A stretch of 64,000 nt of DNA from Coix lacryma-jobi var. lacryma-jobi (taxonomy: Eukaryota; Streptophyta; Magnoliopsida; Poales; Poaceae): assembly GCA_009763385.1 (NCBI GenBank), contig CM019823.1:90903104-90967103 (forward strand). The letters run 5' to 3'. The notes beneath the pieces are model-generated. The model was not told the origin of the DNA. It made no database searches and was given only the letters and a program-made list of their open reading frames with translations. A program made the position numbers and the translations under genes. Positions 1 through 10,908 of the stretch are shown piece after piece. The first letter of the stretch is position 1, and the number at the start of each line of letters is the position of its first letter.

Positions 1-981
1 AACTTGCCTCAAACGGGTTGGCATGTGGTTATTAGGAGCTCTACGGGCTGTGGATCTCTTCTGCACAGGTTGTTTCGAGACATTGCCATAATCGGCGAAA
101 AGATCTGTCTCGATATTTAGAGGATAATCCAAAGGATGAATTACTTCTTCCTTGGAGGAGTAGGTGTTGTGGTTCAGGTTGACAGCTTGGGGTATAGGTA
201 AAGGAGTTTCGGCTGTCTTGGGTTCGTCCCTAGGAGTTTGATCTTCCTCTAGAGTTTCACCATGGTCATCGCGGTGTAGGGGGTGTTCTTGAGAATGGTC
301 GCAAGGACTTCCTTACCTTCACTAATGGGTAAATGGAGGAAAGCTCCTTTAGAGGCTAAATCAAGAATTGTGCAGAGTTTTGGCTAAGACGACCGAGATA
401 GAAATTTGTCATAAGGGTTGGCTCAGTATAGCTAAATCTGGGCCAGAGGAAGCTAAGTCTGTAAGTCGTGCCTAGGCCGCACCTAGAGATTCCTTCTCGT
501 CTTGTTTGAAGTTTAGCACATCTCTACGAAGACAGCTATGCGGGATATGGGAAAGTACGTTAAGCAGAACATGGCTTGCAGTTTCTCCCATTCTCCGTTC
601 ACAATACGAAGTACGAGTGTTACCAGCGTCTAGCTTTTTCCTGTTAACGAGAACGGAAATAGCTTCCACTTAAGAGTGACTCGCCTCATCCCTTGGATGT
701 GAATACATGAACAAAGTTGTTCGAAATACACGTAGGTGGGTATAAGGATTCTCATCTACTTCTCCTGAAAGGGATTCTCCTGAACCATCGCTATGAGCTA
801 GGGCGAAGCTCATAGCGAACTGCCAAAAACGCATGAGATGAACTAGGCGGCTCCAACTCAGCGCCCGATGGAGCAGCGTAGTTAAAAAGGGTTGTTTGAT
901 CCATATTGATTTATGAAATAAAAGTTCTAATCAAAAACTACGATAACTTTAACGACTTTGTTCTAGCTAACACAGCTCCGT
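1..981 (-). mobile_element. Internal 5' leader / gag-proximal region of an Athila/Tat-like gypsy element
   Basis: This stretch lies on the internal side of a tRNA-Asp primer-binding site, so it is the start of the interior of a minus-strand element that continues left out of the window. I find no recognisable gag or pol domain. The longest minus ORF (472-669, 65 aa) matches no family I know and is probably chance. The assignment rests on its position next to the PBS and LTR, not on protein similarity. Confidence 0.5.
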
Positions 982-999
982 TCCCCGGCAACGGCGCCA
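982..999 (-). promoter_or_regulatory. Primer-binding site, tRNA-Asp type
   Basis: Read on the minus strand, these 18 bases begin TGGCGCCGTTGCC and are complementary to the 3' end of plant tRNA-Asp including CCA. This is the usual minus-strand primer site of Athila/Tat gypsy elements. It fixes the element orientation as minus, with the 5' LTR to the right. A second, slightly degenerate copy lies at 1061-1076. Confidence 0.8.
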
Positions 1000-1010
1000 G
1001 AAAAGCTTAT

Positions 1011-2540
1011 TGACACATCTTAATGCAACCACTAGAACTAGACTATGGGCCTAATCCGAATCCGGCAACGGCACCAAAATGGCAAATGGTTACACCGCAA
1101 GCGTACGGTAGTCAATTGCAGCCTTTCACCTGGAGTATTCCAGGTATCGTTTCCACAGGGAACGTGAAGTGGATTAACTAGAAGTAGGGTCATCAAAGGA
1201 TGATCAAAGGGTATATGATAACTGGGATAGAGAGGTCTTCCAAATATCAATATCTGGTACTAGTTTTCTAAGAGTACTGAGGTTTACCACCTCATTCCTT
1301 ACTGGGGGCGAAGGACGAAAACAACAGTTGATTAAAAGGTTCTCCACCAAACAACTACTGAGGCGGCAATGCTGCTACCCAACTATTATTTTCAACTTGC
1401 CTACAACACTGAGAGGAACTCCAAGCACTGGCTGTGTCTGTCACCCTACCACCAGGCGTCTACACAAGTGCGACAAGAAGTCCACACTTGCAAGATATAG
1501 CCTAGACACTACGTCTACACTAATCTTACTACTCTTAAAGCTAAGCTTATTAGGCCTAGAGCACTTCAACAAAGTAAAGCAATGTGCCAAGTAAAAGAAC
1601 TGTAGACTTAAATTACCAGACCAGAATATTAAATACTAGAGGGACTCAGATGTAATACTTATAAGAAGAATCGCATCTGCTGAGGCGCACCTTGGAGAAG
1701 ACTCCCGACAGGCCGGGACTCCTCCGTGGAACTCCTCACTCCCTTCCCTCTCTTCTAACACTAAAGCTACTAAGTAGGCTTTCTCTCCTTGGATGCATCC
1801 AAATGAAGAGCTCTAGGGGGGTATTTATAGCTTGGAGGTGGAGTAGCGGCTACTCCGATGCCACGTCAACGATCCGCGTGCTCTCCTTCCTTGGCCATTG
1901 GATCAAACCGCCATAGTAACCGCCATGGATGGATGGCCTTGATTTCTTCACGTGTGAAACAATGTGAACAAACTGACTGACATGGGATGGGGTTCACCCT
2001 GGGGTCGGCCGACCTCAGCCAATGACAGGTGGGCCCACCACTTTGCTTCTAGAAGGAGTTGATGTCACCAGGATGATAGTATAGCCAGGGGCCCACCAGG
2101 GGGGGGGTCGGCCGACCCCCCTATGACAGGGTTGGCCCACCTTCTTCTCTCCCTTGGTGACCCCACATGTCATGGAGCAAGTCTTATGATGATGTTGCAT
2201 TTGGTTTCGGTGTGGACCAATGAATCCATGTGCTTCTCATCTGTACCATTGAGTAAAAGCACATGTTTGATCCAAGGGTTGATATTGGCTTGAACATGCT
2301 TCTCTTGGATCGTGCCATGTCACCCTGGCCGAGGTGGCCCCAAGGTTGGGTCGACCGACCCCCTTGGTGGGCCCACCTGGCCTCATTTTGTTCATTTTGC
2401 CATCTCCTACAAGTTCACAAGCTAAGAGTACAAGTGGAACTTATTAGTGATAAATATGCTTATGATATGCTATACTTCCTTGAAAACCGAGGCCTGTTGA
2501 CGGTATTTTGATAAGGTAAAACATGCTATAACTTCCGTCA
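1011..2540 (-). mobile_element. 5' LTR of an Athila/Tat-like Ty3/gypsy element
   Basis: On the plus strand the segment starts TGACACATCT and ends CTTCCGTCA, so on the coding strand it runs TGACGGAAGT...AGATGTGTCA with the expected TG/CA ends. It is bounded by the tRNA-Asp PBS on the left and interrupts a copia gag on the right, consistent with an insertion there (right flank AAAAG). A TATA box lies at 1821-1830. It contains short GGTCGGCCGACC palindromes at about 2005 and 2105, and a GGTCGACCGACC variant near 2345. The left boundary is uncertain because the second PBS-like site could place it near 1080. The matching left LTR is outside the window. Confidence 0.6.
1821..1830 (-). promoter_or_regulatory. 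TATA box of the Athila-like LTR
   Basis: The minus strand reads CTATAAATAC inside the LTR, the typical core promoter form for grass LTRs. No start site can be fixed from sequence alone. Confidence 0.5.
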
Positions 2541-3197
2541 AAAAGGAGCCAGAAAGCAAAGCCATCGACGGGCCAGAAGGATTTTCATAAGAAGCCCTCG
2601 CCATGGCATCGATCTCACTGGACTTGAGCTTGCTGAAGAGCTCGTCGCACGTGAGGGTCTCATAGTTAGGCGATTCGATGATCGCCTGAACCTTGGAATC
2701 CCACACCGACCGATCAAGGGTATAAAAGGTTCAAAGCCCTCTCATGATCGTCGAAAGGCAACAGCTCCTTGTTAGCCCTCATCCTATTGACAATCACCTG
2801 AAAGCAAGCGAATAGACTTTCTATGCTCTCGCCAGGCATATGTCGAAAATTCTCATACTCTCGAATGAACGACTCGTAGAGACGGGTTTTGACTTGAGTC
2901 GTTCCCTCATGGAAACGCATGAGGGTAGCCCAAATCTCCCGAGCCGTAGCGAGGTGAGAGACGCGATCAAATTCACTCATGCTCAGGCATGAGAAAAGAG
3001 CATTACGGGCTCGTCTATTGGCATCATGCTCATCGATCTGATGCTGAGTAGCACGAGCAACCAAGACCACGTAATCAGCAGAGTTGCAAATATCCCAGAT
3101 GGAAGCACCCAAACTCTGCAGATAGGCCGACATACTATCTTCCAATACGCATAGTTCGTCCCATCGAAAAACGGCGGTTTGCCCCGCCGCGATCCAT
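2541..3197 (-). pseudogene. Copia gag fragment (UBN2/Retrotran_gag type), SIRE-like element
   Basis: Minus-strand frames at 2714-3145 and 2541-2706 together carry the copia Gag core: the SMSEFDRV block, the REIWATL motif, MRFHEGTTQVK and the LTCDELFSKL helix. Gag is the structural protein that packages element RNA. The reading frame is broken near 3140, where the TNYAYWKI motif runs into a stop, and again between 2714 and 2706. A candidate start ATG is at 3197, about 50 bases inside the PBS. The gene is cut at 2540 by the Athila-like LTR; the rest lies outside the window. Confidence 0.8.
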
Positions 3198-3246
3198 GTC
3201 GCCTTCTATGGATCTGGAACTGGCTAAGGTGGAAGATCCTTAACCC

Positions 3247-3258
3247 GCTCCGATACCA
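3247..3258 (-). promoter_or_regulatory. Primer-binding site, initiator tRNA-Met type
   Basis: The minus strand reads TGGTATCGGAGC, the canonical copia primer site complementary to initiator tRNA-Met, two bases inside the LTR end at 3261. Confidence 0.85.
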
Positions 3259-3534
3259 ATTGAAGGATCGAAAGTGCTACCAGAAAGCGACCAGAGGGGG
3301 TTGAATGGGAGCTTCAAATTTTCCTTTCGGAAACTTGTTGCCACTGTCCCAAGAATCAACCTCAAGAGAAAACCCTAGAGCTTGCAAGTGTCCACGACCC
3401 TAGATGTAGGGTGGATGCTTCCAAGAAGCACAGCGGGACACTATACAACTCTAGAAAGCCAACGTAAAAGCCAGAAGTCAAATCCGACAATGAACGAACG
3501 AACCACAGACGAGATAGCACAAAACAGGTCTGAC

Positions 3535-3800
3535 CGGACTCTGCCTGCGTCGGTCTAGTACCACCGGACGCGTCCGGTCGTGCCAAAATGGTTTTGGGAG
3601 CTTACTGTTTCAGACCGGACTAACAGAGGAAGCGTCCGGTCCCAACCATCCTAGTGTCCGGTCAACTGAAAAACACCCGATGAATAGTAGCAAGAGTGAG
3701 TCCGGTCAGTGATCAACGAGAGCGTCCGGTCAGCTACAGAAACTCTATGCGTGAGATTCATCCACCTGACGCGTCCGGTCAGCTCGATGCCAACGTCTGG
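3535..3800. repeat. Palindromic CCGGACGCGTCCGG-type motif array in LTR1
   Basis: At least six spaced copies of a GACCGGAC / GTCCGGTC half-site occur, one of them a full CCGGACGCGTCCGG palindrome. The copies are dispersed and not a strict tandem. Related arrays with different flanking bases occupy the corresponding part of two other SIRE-type LTRs (14110-14480 and 38870-39245). Confidence 0.8.
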
Positions 3801-4589
3801 TCGCCCCGACAGCCCCCTTTTCGTCCACCGATTCGATTCAAACTCTCCCAAAATGAAACCTCTAGGGTTCAAACTTGGAGAGATGAGTCACAAGGAGGAT
3901 AGTGAGCTATCTCTAAGAGATCATGGCTCGATCCTATCTCCAAATCAATGAATCAAAGAATTTCGGGAAGGGGAGACAAAAAGCAACTTGAAACGAAAAT
4001 CGATCGATCTACTAGCTCGTGAGGTTAGGGATGATTTCCTTCGGTGGAAAGAAGTGCCTCACGATCTAGAACAACTTGGTTCAAACGAATTTGCAAAAGA
4101 CGCACCGAGTTGATAGATCAACCAACGGAAAAACATGGAGAAAAGCAACCCGCGAAGAACAAAACAAAACTCGCGCGAATCACAACTACGAATTTGCAAC
4201 CGTGTGGCTACCACACGCTACAACAGTGATATTACGGTCTCACTTCCTCAAAATCTCACGAACACAGAGGTATGGTTCTCTTCTCTGTGGATCTCAGTTC
4301 GCTACAACAGAGGATGGGGAGAGCAGGAAAACCTAGAAGGCAAAATGGCAAATGACTGAGATCAGATGGGAGGTGGGTGTCTCCCTCTACTTATCCTAAT
4401 TCTAATCCCACTCTACACCTAACTAATTACAGAGCGAGCCAGCTACACCTAGGGTTATTCTGGACCAACCCAAGGTAGGTGGTGATCCGATGGCCACGCC
4501 CGCACAACTGGTTAGCGTTGCCTCGACGCAACATCACCGATTGCCGCCACGTGCTGCCTCCGCTCTGACCGTCCTTTTCTCGGACTTCA

Positions 4590-4790
4590 CCCCCCGTTTT
4601 GAGGCCCAAACCGGGAAACCAGCCTTCATGACAACCCCCGGTTTTGAGGCCCAGACCGGGAAACTAGCCGTCCATCGCCTGAGTTTTGTGGCCCAAACTC
4701 AGAAACCCGCAGCATCCAGGTTTTAAGGCCCAAACCTGGAAACCGTTAGCGCCCAAGTTTTGAGGCCGAAACCTGGAAACCGTCCAATCG
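4590..4790. repeat. Hairpin array with constant loop and varying arms (LTR1)
   Basis: Five units of about 35-40 bp each have a T-run, a loop TGAGGCCC or TGTGGCCC, then an A-run and GGAAACC. The outer arms differ between units but mostly stay complementary: CCGGTTT with AAACCGG, TGAGTTT with AAACTCA, CCAGGTTT with AAACCTGG. The same array with seven units is in the solo LTR at 15240-15510. No coding role is visible. Confidence 0.8.
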
Positions 4791-5163
4791 GTGGTTTTTC
4801 TCTGGCTCAACCACCAAACCGAGCCGAGAAGGGATGCACCGCCCGTGCACCCCGTCCACCGACACGTGTCCCTAGGTCCTCGACCCAAGCAACACCGTGC
4901 CCGCAAGTCTTCGCTCGTCGCTGTCCCAGGCTGTCAGCCGCCACAGCTGATCCTCGGGCCACCGGTCCCTCCGTCCAAGCCTCACGTCCGCCCTTCGCCA
5001 CTCTCGGTCCATCGGCACGGCACGTCTCTACTTGACCTTCACCTTGCCTTGGATCACTGTATCCGTGCTCGACACCTGCACAACACAAGCCAAAGAACAT
5101 GCGCATTATCCCAGTTGACAATCACTCATCACTCGAGACTCGGCATACACCCATGTATCCGCA

Positions 5164-7311
5164 TATGGCGGCCAGTAGTCCTCCCAAGTGACGTCCTGAC
5201 CTCTCTACGCGTGCATGAGCGCCTGCCCTTTGCTCTACGAAGGGAAGGCTATGCTTGGGCTGAGACTTCCAGAGGCTATATGTCCATGCTGTATGCGTTG
5301 TTTATGCTCTCGTTCTCCATGCGGTCTCCAAGCAGCCTGACTGATGCCGACGAAGGCTCAGAGTCGGGGTTGTTGTCACCATCGGACGCGTGCATGAGCG
5401 CCCGCCCTCTGCGCTACGGTGGCCAACAGCTCTCCCAAGGGATGTCCCGACCTCTCTACGCGTGCATGAGCGTCCGCCCTCTGCGCTACGATGGAAAGGC
5501 TAACTTGGGCTGAGAATTCTGAGGCTACACGCTCAGCGCTCGCATTCGCGCTACCCACGCGCTCGACGAACGGTCTCCATTCACCAAGGTCACGCCATGA
5601 TCGAGCCTCTCAGAAAAAGACCCTGTCTGTGGTACCTCCCTACGCGTGCACGAGCATCTGCCCTCTGCGTTACAGGATGCGAGCAGCGGTTCCTTGGGCG
5701 ACGCCCTTGACTCCTACGCGCAAACGAGCTAAGCGCTCTACGCTACGGATCATGGGATAAACCAAGGCCGATCTGTTCATCGCTTCGACTCACGGATATT
5801 GGGTCTGCGGAATTCGGGGAATATGCAAAACACGCCAACTCGCTACAAGTTTTGCCTCTATTCGCCCAAGAGTCTATTTACAGACTATTCTCCTATGCAA
5901 CGTTCTACTGCTGCCGACAATGAAAGGATCTACATCGGGGACCAGGGCCTCCGCCGGCCGGCTCCATCTCCGTCTCCATACGTTCCATGTCAGCACGACG
6001 ACTCCAGGCTCGAGGACTTCGTCAAACTGTAGTCATCCTTCGCCACTGGTTTTTCTCCATATTTTATTTGTACATCATCATGTACTACTAGTCTCCATGT
6101 TTATTTTTCAGGAACTTCGCCTTCGCTCATCGCTGAAGCTCGAGAACTTCGCCGTCCCTCATCGTCGACCAGGCTCATCGCTGCCTTTGTCGCTGCCATC
6201 GCTCGACATCGACCAGGATCGTCGCCGCCTTCGTTCGTCGCCGCCTTCGCTCGTCATCGACCAGGATCGTCACTCGCCTTCGCTCATCATTGTTCGGGCT
6301 CGTCCCCGACCCGCTCGCCGCCCAAGATCGGATCTACATCCGGCTCGTCACCCACGCGCCTCGCTCGTCTGCGACCAGGCTCGTCACTGCCTTCATTCGT
6401 CGCCGCCTTCCCTCGTCGCAGTCATCGCTCGTTGCCGCCTTCTATTTTCTAAGCACAAGGTCATAGGTTCATCAATCTGTCGCCAACCAGGTTCATCGCC
6501 TTGGCCTTCGTCCATCGCCGACTAGGTTCATGGACTTCACCTTCGCTCGTCGTCGACCATGCTTAGAGACTTCATCTTTGCAAGTCGCCGACCAGGCTCG
6601 GGGACTTCGTCTTCGTTCGTCATCAACCAGGCTCGTTGCCTTCGCTGTTCATCACCTTCACTCGTCATCGCCTTCATTCGCCGTCGCCATCGCTCATCGC
6701 CTTCGCTCGTCGCCGCCTTCATTTGTCGCCGACCTGGCTCGAGGACTTCGCCTTCGCTCGTCGCCGACTAGGCTCGGGGACTTCGTCTTTGCGCGTCGCC
6801 CTCGCTTGTCGCCGCATTCGCTCGTCATCGCCTTCACTCATCGCCGGTGTGCATCAAGTCGCTCCATGCTGTTCGGATCAGGGTGCTGATTTTGGGCAGC
6901 TCATCGGGGCACTTGCTAAATGCTCTACAAGCTCGGCACCACGTGTCTTCAACACCTACTACCAAGCTCGGGGACTAAGTGGATACACTTGACCTTGCGG
7001 TGAATGTATTTTCTTTTTCTCTGACAATTCAAGGACGCTTCCGTCAAAGTGGACTTGCGCAGACTTCTACTAGGACCTCGTTGTTCCTTTCAGTCTTCCA
7101 AGCTCCAAGTGGATACACTTGACCAGAAGAATGCTCTTCAAAAATTTTCTTGAGCACCTTACATCCTACTACTGGCAAGCCTTACTTGATCGACATCAAG
7201 TTCACCTTCTCGAATTCGAATCACCAGTCAAACTGGTCGACGTCGACTTCGCCTGCTCGGACAAGCTCAAGACGGCGTCGCCAATGGATACAAAGTGCTC
7301 GGGGACTAGTT
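5164..7311 (+). mobile_element. 3' internal region of a Tat-lineage gypsy element, rich in subrepeats
   Basis: The sequence leads into a Tat-type LTR that starts TGTGGGGATA at 7312. It carries phrases typical of the region upstream of Tat/RIRE2 LTRs, such as AAGTGGATACACTTGACC (6979 and 7108) and GCTCGGGGACTA. It holds no pol domain. Four degenerate copies of an ACGCGTGCATGAGCG...CTCTGCG unit lie at about 5200-5680, and a long degenerate TCGTCGCCGCCTTCGC array lies at 6110-6870. The long frames across the array are repeat artefacts. The SIRE-like LTR1 element interrupts it on the left. Confidence 0.6.
6110..6870. repeat. Degenerate minisatellite in the Tat 3' region
   Basis: About 760 bp consist of imperfect repeats of a pyrimidine-rich unit built from CGTCGCCGCCTTCGCTCGTC and ATCGACCAGGCTCG phrases. 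Unit length varies and copies are shuffled, as in an ageing minisatellite. Open frames here come from the periodicity. Confidence 0.8.
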
Positions 7312-7451
7312 GTGGGGATATTACCTCTGTATCCCCCATGGACCAACATGGGCCCTTCGTCAAGGACAGCCCAGCTCGCGAGGCCTTACAGCACGTGACC
7401 AGCTCGTCGTGCTCGTCATGGACTCTCACGAAGCCTTGCCCGTCAAGGAAG
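7312..7451 (+). mobile_element. Tat gypsy LTR, left part (split)
   Basis: It starts TGTGGGGATA directly after the GCTCGGGGACTAGT phrase that precedes Tat LTRs. It is broken after GGAAG (7447-7451) by the Angela-like copia and resumes at 19967. Both parts together give an LTR of about 484 bp, normal for the lineage. Confidence 0.7.
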
Positions 7452-8796
7452 TGTAGGGATATGGGGATGCTACGCTAGCCGAACGCTTCCGGACTGTTAG
7501 CCGAATAGCTGAAAACAAAAATGCTGCGCTGGCCGAAAAACGGTTCTGCTACTTAGGCGAATGAACTAGCCGAACGCAAACTTTTCCGACCCCATAAACC
7601 AGGAACTACTTCTAGTTATAGATCACGGGATTACCACTAGACGCGCAGGTGCAGCGGAAGACGTCTCGGTGTAGACGTGCGCGTCGCAGCGATGTCGTCC
7701 AGATGTTCACGTCCGTCCTTCACGTCTCCACGTGCGGTTCGTCCTTGTGCTCCAGATGCAGCACCTCCGAGGTATCCACACGTACAGGGAGGAAGTGTCA
7801 CGCCTCCAGACTGCTAGGTCTGCGAGGAGCAATAGGCGCGGGCATGGGTGGGTGACGGCTGTCAACAATTGACGTGGTTCTCCCTCTTAAAAACCTTGGT
7901 CGCCCCACCTCCCTTTATATAGGCGTCCCTAATGAGCCCACCGACTTGGAGGCCCATTAGCAACCCTAATCCCGGTCTGACTCGAGTCCAACTCGAATCA
8001 GGCTTCCATCCCCTTAAGCGTGCGACCCTATGGGTTCACGCACACATAGACATGGCCCGAGTACTCCTACTCGCCCAATAGTTGACAGCGGCCTCTAGCA
8101 AGACGTGTCAACTCCTATGTACGCGCAAAGATCATATCAGACGAACCATCACGATCACATACACGTAATTCCCTTGCCACACAATATTTGGTCCAACTCA
8201 TAGGTTAACATTTAACCTAAGCACGCCATGCATTTTATGATACAATCATTTGAGTGGTCCAGTGATATCTCTCTCGCATAGAGAGGGGCAAATCCCATGT
8301 TGATCGTCTATGTCTCACAGCATACTTCCTGACAAACCCGAAGACTATATTTATAACTACCTTGTTACGAAGTAGCATTTGATAGTCCCTAAGTAAGTCG
8401 ATTCATATCTTGAGAACATACCACAATCTCAGGTCGAAGGACATAACGTATATGATGTGTAAAGAGATAATAAGAACATCTCACGCTGGGTCAGTCCATC
8501 CCCATGTCATACATGTGCCCACATTATTAGTTTGACATCTCCATGTCTATGACATGTGAAACATAGTCATCAACTAATACATCTGCTGATCTAATATTCA
8601 TGTGTGTCCTCACATGAACTCCGATCAGGGACAACTATCGAATAACCATACAAGTAAAAGAGTTTCACAGACAATTCACATAATTGCCTATCAATACAAG
8701 TTGTCTTTAATGGATATTCAATGAACATATAATAAATCATGGATACAATAGAAATATCATCATCTCTATGATAACCTCTAGGGCATATTTCCAACA
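7452..8796 (-). mobile_element. 3' LTR of the Angela-like copia
   Basis: The LTR runs TGTAGGGATA to TTTCCAACA on the plus strand and pairs with 18606-19961. It carries a TATA box at 7914-7923. The two copies align end to end with scattered substitutions and 1-nt indels. Confidence 0.92.
7914..7923 (-). promoter_or_regulatory. TATA box, Angela-like 3' LTR
   Basis: The minus strand reads CCTATATAAA. The identical motif lies at 19075-19084 in the other LTR. Confidence 0.6.
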
Positions 8797-8811
8797 GTCT
8801 CCCACTTGCAC
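8797..8811 (-). promoter_or_regulatory. Polypurine tract, Angela-like copia
   Basis: The minus strand reads GTGCAAGTGGGAGAC immediately before the 3' LTR, the plus-strand primer site for reverse transcription. Confidence 0.8.
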
Positions 8812-8816
8812 TAGAG

Positions 8817-10121
8817 TTAATCTTTTAGATATCTAATACCCATAGACCTCACATGCGCCTCATGCTTAGGCTGTGGAAGAGCCTTTGTCAAAGGATCTGC
8901 TATATTCAAATCCGTATGTATTTTGCACATCTTAATTTCATCTCTTTTAATGAAGTCTCGAATGAGGTGAAATTTCCGCAGTACATGTTTGTTCTTCTGG
9001 TGATTCCTTGGCTCCTTAGCCTGTGCGATCGCCCCATTGCTATCACAATGTAAAGATAATGGGCTGGACGCATTTGAAAACACACCAAGATCAATGAGGA
9101 AACTCCTCATCCAAACACCTTCCTTTGCAGCTCCACTAGCTGCAATGTACTCGGCTTCTGCTGTAGAATTAGACACGGTCTCCTGCTTGGAACTTTTCCA
9201 ACTGACTGCACCACCATTTATTATGAACACAAAACCTGATTGAGATTGTGAATCATCTGTGTCAGTTTGGAAGCTAGCATCGGTGTAACCATTTACAACG
9301 AGCTCCTCCTCACCTCCATAGATTAGGAACACATCTTTAGTCCTTCTCAAGTACTTAAGGATGTTTTTAGCAAGTGTCCAGTGACTCTCACCTGGATTAG
9401 CTTGATATCTGCTCACAACACTTAGAGCACATGAGACATCCAGGCGTGTACATATCATGGCATACATGATGGAACCAATAGCCGAAGCATATGGAACCTT
9501 ACTCATGCGCACTCGCTCATCAGATGTCGAAGGACACTGTTTCTCGCTAAAGCGCATGCCATGTGACATAGGCAAGAACCCTTTCTTGGACTGTTCCATG
9601 TTGAACCGCTTCAACACCTTGTCAATGTACGTCTCTTGGCTTAATCCTATTAGCCTCTTTGACCTATCTCTATAGATCTTAATGCCCAGAATATATGTTG
9701 CTTCTCCTAAATCCTTCATAGAAAAACTATTATTCAGTGAAGTCTTTACGGTTTGCAACATCGGAATGTCATTCCCAATCAACAGTATGTCATCTACATA
9801 CAAGATTAGAAACACAACAGCGCTCCCACTTTCCTTCTTGTAAACACAAGGTTCTTCTTCACTTTGATGGAAGCCAAACCCTTTGACCACCTCATCAAAA
9901 TGAATATTCCAACTCCGAGATGCTTGCTTTAATCCATAAATAGATTTCTTAAGCTTGCATATTTTTCCAGCATTGCTAGGATCAACAAAACCTTCGGGCT
10001 GTATCATATACACGTCCTCTTCCAAATTTCCATTTAGAAAGGCTGTTTTAACATCCATCTGCCATATCTCATAGTCATAATAGGCAGCAATTGCTAGAAT
10101 GATCCGGATAGATTTAAGCAT
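8817..10121 (-). CDS. pol: Copia reverse transcriptase (C-terminal part) and RNase H, open frame
   Basis: This 434-codon open frame is the 3' end of the copia polyprotein and would copy element RNA into cDNA. Visible landmarks in order: WQMDVKTAFLNG, YGLKQASRSW, the catalytic YVDD in LYVDDILLIGND, the LGIKIYRD block, the RNase H start NGYTDASFQTD, TAEAEYIAAS, LHCDSNGAIAQAKEP, and the terminal TDLNIADPLTKALPQPKH motif. It stops just before the polypurine tract. It is the longest intact pol segment in the window. Upstream the frame is lost (TAA inside the VQGVD-DETFSPVA block, about 10146, and a 1-nt shift near 10190), so no full polyprotein is made from this copy. Confidence 0.9.
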   Translation of the reverse strand: MLKSIRIILAIAAYYDYEIWQMDVKTAFLNGNLEEDVYMIQPEGFVDPSNAGKICKLKKSIYGLKQASRSWNIHFDEVVKGFGFHQSEEEPCVYKKESGSAVVFLILYVDDILLIGNDIPMLQTVKTSLNNSFSMKDLGEATYILGIKIYRDRSKRLIGLSQETYIDKVLKRFNMEQSKKGFLPMSHGMRFSEKQCPSTSDERVRMSKVPYASAIGSIMYAMICTRLDVSCALSVVSRYQANPGESHWTLAKNILKYLRRTKDVFLIYGGEEELVVNGYTDASFQTDTDDSQSQSGFVFIINGGAVSWKSSKQETVSNSTAEAEYIAASGAAKEGVWMRSFLIDLGVFSNASSPLSLHCDSNGAIAQAKEPRNHQKNKHVLRKFHLIRDFIKRDEIKMCKIHTDLNIADPLTKALPQPKHEAHVRSMGIRYLKD

Positions 10122-10123
10122 CG

Positions 10124-10908
10124 CTACCGGCGAGAAAGTCTCATCTTAGTCAACTCCTTGAACTTGCCGAAAACCTTTTGCGACAAGTCGAGCTTTATAA
10201 TTTGGACGTTTCCATCCATATCCTTTTTCCTTTTATAGATCCATTTGCACTCTATGGGTCTTACCCCATCAGGCGGGTCAACCAAGTTCCAAACTTGATT
10301 AGCTCCCATGGAATCTATCTCGGATCTCATGGCACTATGCCATTTCTCGGAATCAGGGTCCATCATTGCCTCGGCAGAAGTTGCAGGTTCGTCATCGTCT
10401 AACAATAACACATCCCCAGGCAACTCACGGATTCCTGCCGACCTTTGTGGTTGGGGCGGGGTTTTGTTGCCACAGGTAGCTCAACTTGTTCTGCTACATT
10501 AGCATCACTCGTGGAGTCAATCCCTGTTGGCTCATCTTGAACTTCTTCAAGATACACCTTCTGCCCTCTCTTGTCTCTTTTGAGAAACTCTTTCTCTAAG
10601 AAAACACCATTTCAAGCGACAAACACTTTGCCCTCTGTGCGGTTGTAGAAGTAATACCCTAAAGTTTCCTTTGGGTATCCCATGAAAAAGCACTTGTCCA
10701 ACTTGGGTGTTTGTTTATCTGAAATAAGTCATTTGACATAAACTTCACAACCCCAAATCTTTAGAAAAGACAAACTGGGACTCTTACCAGTCCATATCTC
10801 ATATGGTGTCTTAACTACGGACTTAGACGGTACCCTATTTAATGTGAAAGCGGCTGTTTCTAGAGCGTATCCCCAAAACTATAAAGGAAGGTCCGACTGG
10901 CTCATCAT
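10124..10908 (-). pseudogene. Copia integrase C-terminus, linker and RT N-terminus, broken
   Basis: The minus strand carries the integrase C-terminal region (ETAAFTLNRVPSKSV, PYEIWTG, KIWGCEVYVK, DKCFFMGYPKETLGYYFYN) and then the RT entry (NQVWNLVDPPDGVRPI, CKWIYKRK). The frame is broken by in-frame TGA codons where arginine is expected (VYVK-stop-LI and VFVA-stop-NGVF, both explicable as CGA to TGA) and by small indels. The upstream half of the integrase lies on the other side of the solo LTR that ends at 13152. Confidence 0.8.

Larger units (their letters stand above)
3261..5163 (-). mobile_element. 5' LTR of a SIRE/Maximus-like copia element (LTR1)
   Basis: The plus strand starts TGAAGGATCG and ends GTATCCGCA. 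On the coding strand this is TGCGGATAC...GATCCTTCA followed by the PBS, the LTR end typical of grass SIRE/Opie/Maximus elements. The same boundaries recur in the solo LTR at 13717-15959. Inside are an array of CGGAC/GTCCG palindromes (3535-3800), an AT-richer middle, and an array of hairpins with the loop TGAGGCCC (4590-4790). It sits in Tat-element sequence that resumes at 5164. Confidence 0.85.

Noticed and set aside
3535..3800. CRISPR-like array
   Set aside because: The repeats are short palindromes with irregular spacing in a plant LTR; there is no leader, no uniform repeat length and no cas genes.
4791..5513. A 240-codon plus ORF crossing the LTR1 end
   Set aside because: It spans the LTR/Tat junction at 5163/5164, so it cannot be a conserved gene.
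5920..6992. ORFs of 118-201 codons rich in Arg/Ser/Leu in the Tat 3' region
   Set aside because: They are read through a minisatellite; the apparent periodic protein is a by-product of the repeat.
7649..7855. Small plus-strand ORF in the Angela-like LTR, and its partner near 18800
   Set aside because: It is not preserved between the two LTRs and lies antisense to the element.
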